This document shows positions 63,217 to 64,000 of a stretch of 64,000 bases of DNA, piece by piece (within the stretch, counting starts at the first letter, position 1; every line of letters starts with the position of its first letter). The notes under the pieces are model-generated. The model was given only the letters and a program-made list of their open reading frames with translations. It did not search any database and was not told the origin of the DNA. Where the stretch lies: NCBI GenBank assembly GCA_963676075.2, contig CAXXNZ010000024.1, forward strand, positions 62,001-126,000, given 5' to 3'. Source of the DNA: JAHJQZ01 sp963676075. GTDB taxonomy: Bacteria; Pseudomonadota; Alphaproteobacteria; Rhizobiales; Devosiaceae. Position numbers and translations under genes: made by a program.

Positions 63217-64000
63217 GATGAAATCGCCGCGCTGGCCTTTATATTTCTTCTGCGGCGCGGTCGTGGGTAGATTTTTTCCGAGAAAATCCGCAAACGATGT
63301 CGCCCCTTCAAGAACACAAGAATAGTCCATGAAAGCTCGTTTTTGCAGGAGCTCTCGAGCAAGACTGGAAGAGTAGCCAAGCCTTTCCTGCATATTCATA
63401 AGATTGAATAGAATGATCGACTGATGGTAGGCATATCGGCGATCCATATTGGCCCGATCCATTCGGTTGACCAGGCGGTCCAAATCCTCCGCTGAAATAC
63501 TGTCCCCCATCATGAATTGGCATAGAAGGCGGTTTGTATCCAGTCCAAGCCGCTGAATAGGCACTGCATTGAAATTGCGTGACTTTTCATAGAACTCAAG
63601 CGCTTGATCAAATCGAGAGTCCAACATGGCTCCAACGCCGGCATTGTTCAGAAGCCGCATCATGGAAAACATGGTCGGGCACTTGTCCAATGCTTCGTCT
63701 ATCAGCTCGCTAAATTGATCCGTGGTTCGCCCTTCCTGATGCATAACGTTGAGAAGCGCATTATTCTTGCAATAGATCGCCATTGGTTCTTGATTGGCGC
63801 GCCTGAAAATCATTTCGGCTTCTTCAAGGCTGTGACGTGAAAACTCCGAATACCCTGCAGATAGATTGATTAATCTTAGGCAATGAGCCCTCAAAATGGG
63901 CGATTCGATTGCGGACGATAAGGTAATGGCTTCATCCAGCCGATGGGGTTTGTCCTCGTTGAGAAACAGATCCCAAAGAATGAACAGAATGCGCAATCCA
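63172..64000 (-). CDS. C-terminal part of a helical-repeat (TPR-like) protein, truncated by window edge
   Basis: An open frame of 276 codons reaching the right edge of the window, so the N terminus is missing. The product is all helical with TPR-like pairs, for example GAMLDSRFDQALEFYEKSRN, and LRLINLSAGYSEFSRHSLEE. The C terminus ends GQRGDFILRTDLVPIIHFGW. Base composition is lower in GC than the core genes. It could be the sensor part of a larger STAND or regulator protein, which cannot be decided here. Its stop lies inside the 3' end of the ATP-grasp gene (tail-to-tail overlap of 45 bases). Confidence 0.65.
   Translation of the reverse strand, partial: GLRILFILWDLFLNEDKPHRLDEAITLSSAIESPILRAHCLRLINLSAGYSEFSRHSLEEAEMIFRRANQEPMAIYCKNNALLNVMHQEGRTTDQFSELIDEALDKCPTMFSMMRLLNNAGVGAMLDSRFDQALEFYEKSRNFNAVPIQRLGLDTNRLLCQFMMGDSISAEDLDRLVNRMDRANMDRRYAYHQSIILFNLMNMQERLGYSSSLARELLQKRAFMDYSCVLEGATSFADFLGKNLPTTAPQKKYKGQRGDFILRTDLVPIIHFGWS

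Noticed and set aside
1..64000. CRISPR arrays, rRNA and complete insertion sequences
   Set aside because: No regularly spaced direct repeats, no rRNA-like stretches and no transposase gene were found on reading.

Overview
The window reads as one contiguous stretch of an alphaproteobacterial chromosome with high GC, dense operons and rhizobial-style small hypothetical proteins. The order Hyphomicrobiales is likely. Pyruvate formate-lyase next to many sugar and peptide ABC importers suggests a facultatively anaerobic, fermentative member, for example a Pleomorphomonadaceae-like organism. That family guess comes from gene content only and is low confidence. No rRNA, tRNA or CRISPR array was seen.

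Layout. 1-3.2 kb: the N-terminal two thirds of pflB (running off the left edge) and kynU. 4.0-16.2 kb: a complete chemotaxis operon (STAS, cheY, cheA, a frameshifted cheW, two transmembrane MCPs, a second cheW, cheR, cheB, and a soluble coiled-coil receptor-like protein). 16.3-23.8 kb: a minus-strand arabinoside module with a GH51 arabinofuranosidase and a five-gene oligosaccharide/peptide-type ABC importer. 24.3-28.1 kb: small genes (cold-shock protein, conserved hypotheticals, a transglutaminase-like protein). 28.3-33.7 kb: a LacI-controlled ribose-type ABC importer with an SGNH esterase. 34.0-39.5 kb: a TtrS/TtrR-type two-component system followed by tusA, two YeeE/YedE sulfur-transport halves and a thioredoxin-reductase/degenerate-thioredoxin fusion, with no tetrathionate reductase beside it. 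39.6-48.7 kb: an IclR-linked catabolic locus with a SelA-like PLP enzyme, RidA, a Dpp-type importer and an amidohydrolase broken by four frameshifts.

49.2-57.9 kb is the most unusual region. It is one seven-gene operon behind an AraC regulator: a TrpA-like protein, an FGGY carbohydrate kinase, a ribose-type ABC importer (SBP, ATPase, permease), a TrpB-like protein and a second TrpA-like protein. By eye alignment, both TrpA-like proteins keep the two catalytic acids of TrpA. The TrpB-like protein has lost the PLP-binding lysine (Tyr in its place) and the serine that contacts the PLP ring nitrogen. The context is sugar uptake and phosphorylation, not tryptophan synthesis, so I infer a carbohydrate-catabolic pathway that has recruited the TrpA retro-aldolase fold. 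A 35-bp two-tier palindrome sits directly before the first gene and shares an 11-mer with the araC upstream region.

58.4-64 kb is a lower-GC, decaying mobile island. It has a pseudogene with three in-frame stops, a MobC-like protein, a relaxase split by an in-frame TAG, a tyrosine recombinase, an ATP-grasp enzyme and a partial helical-repeat protein that runs off the right edge.
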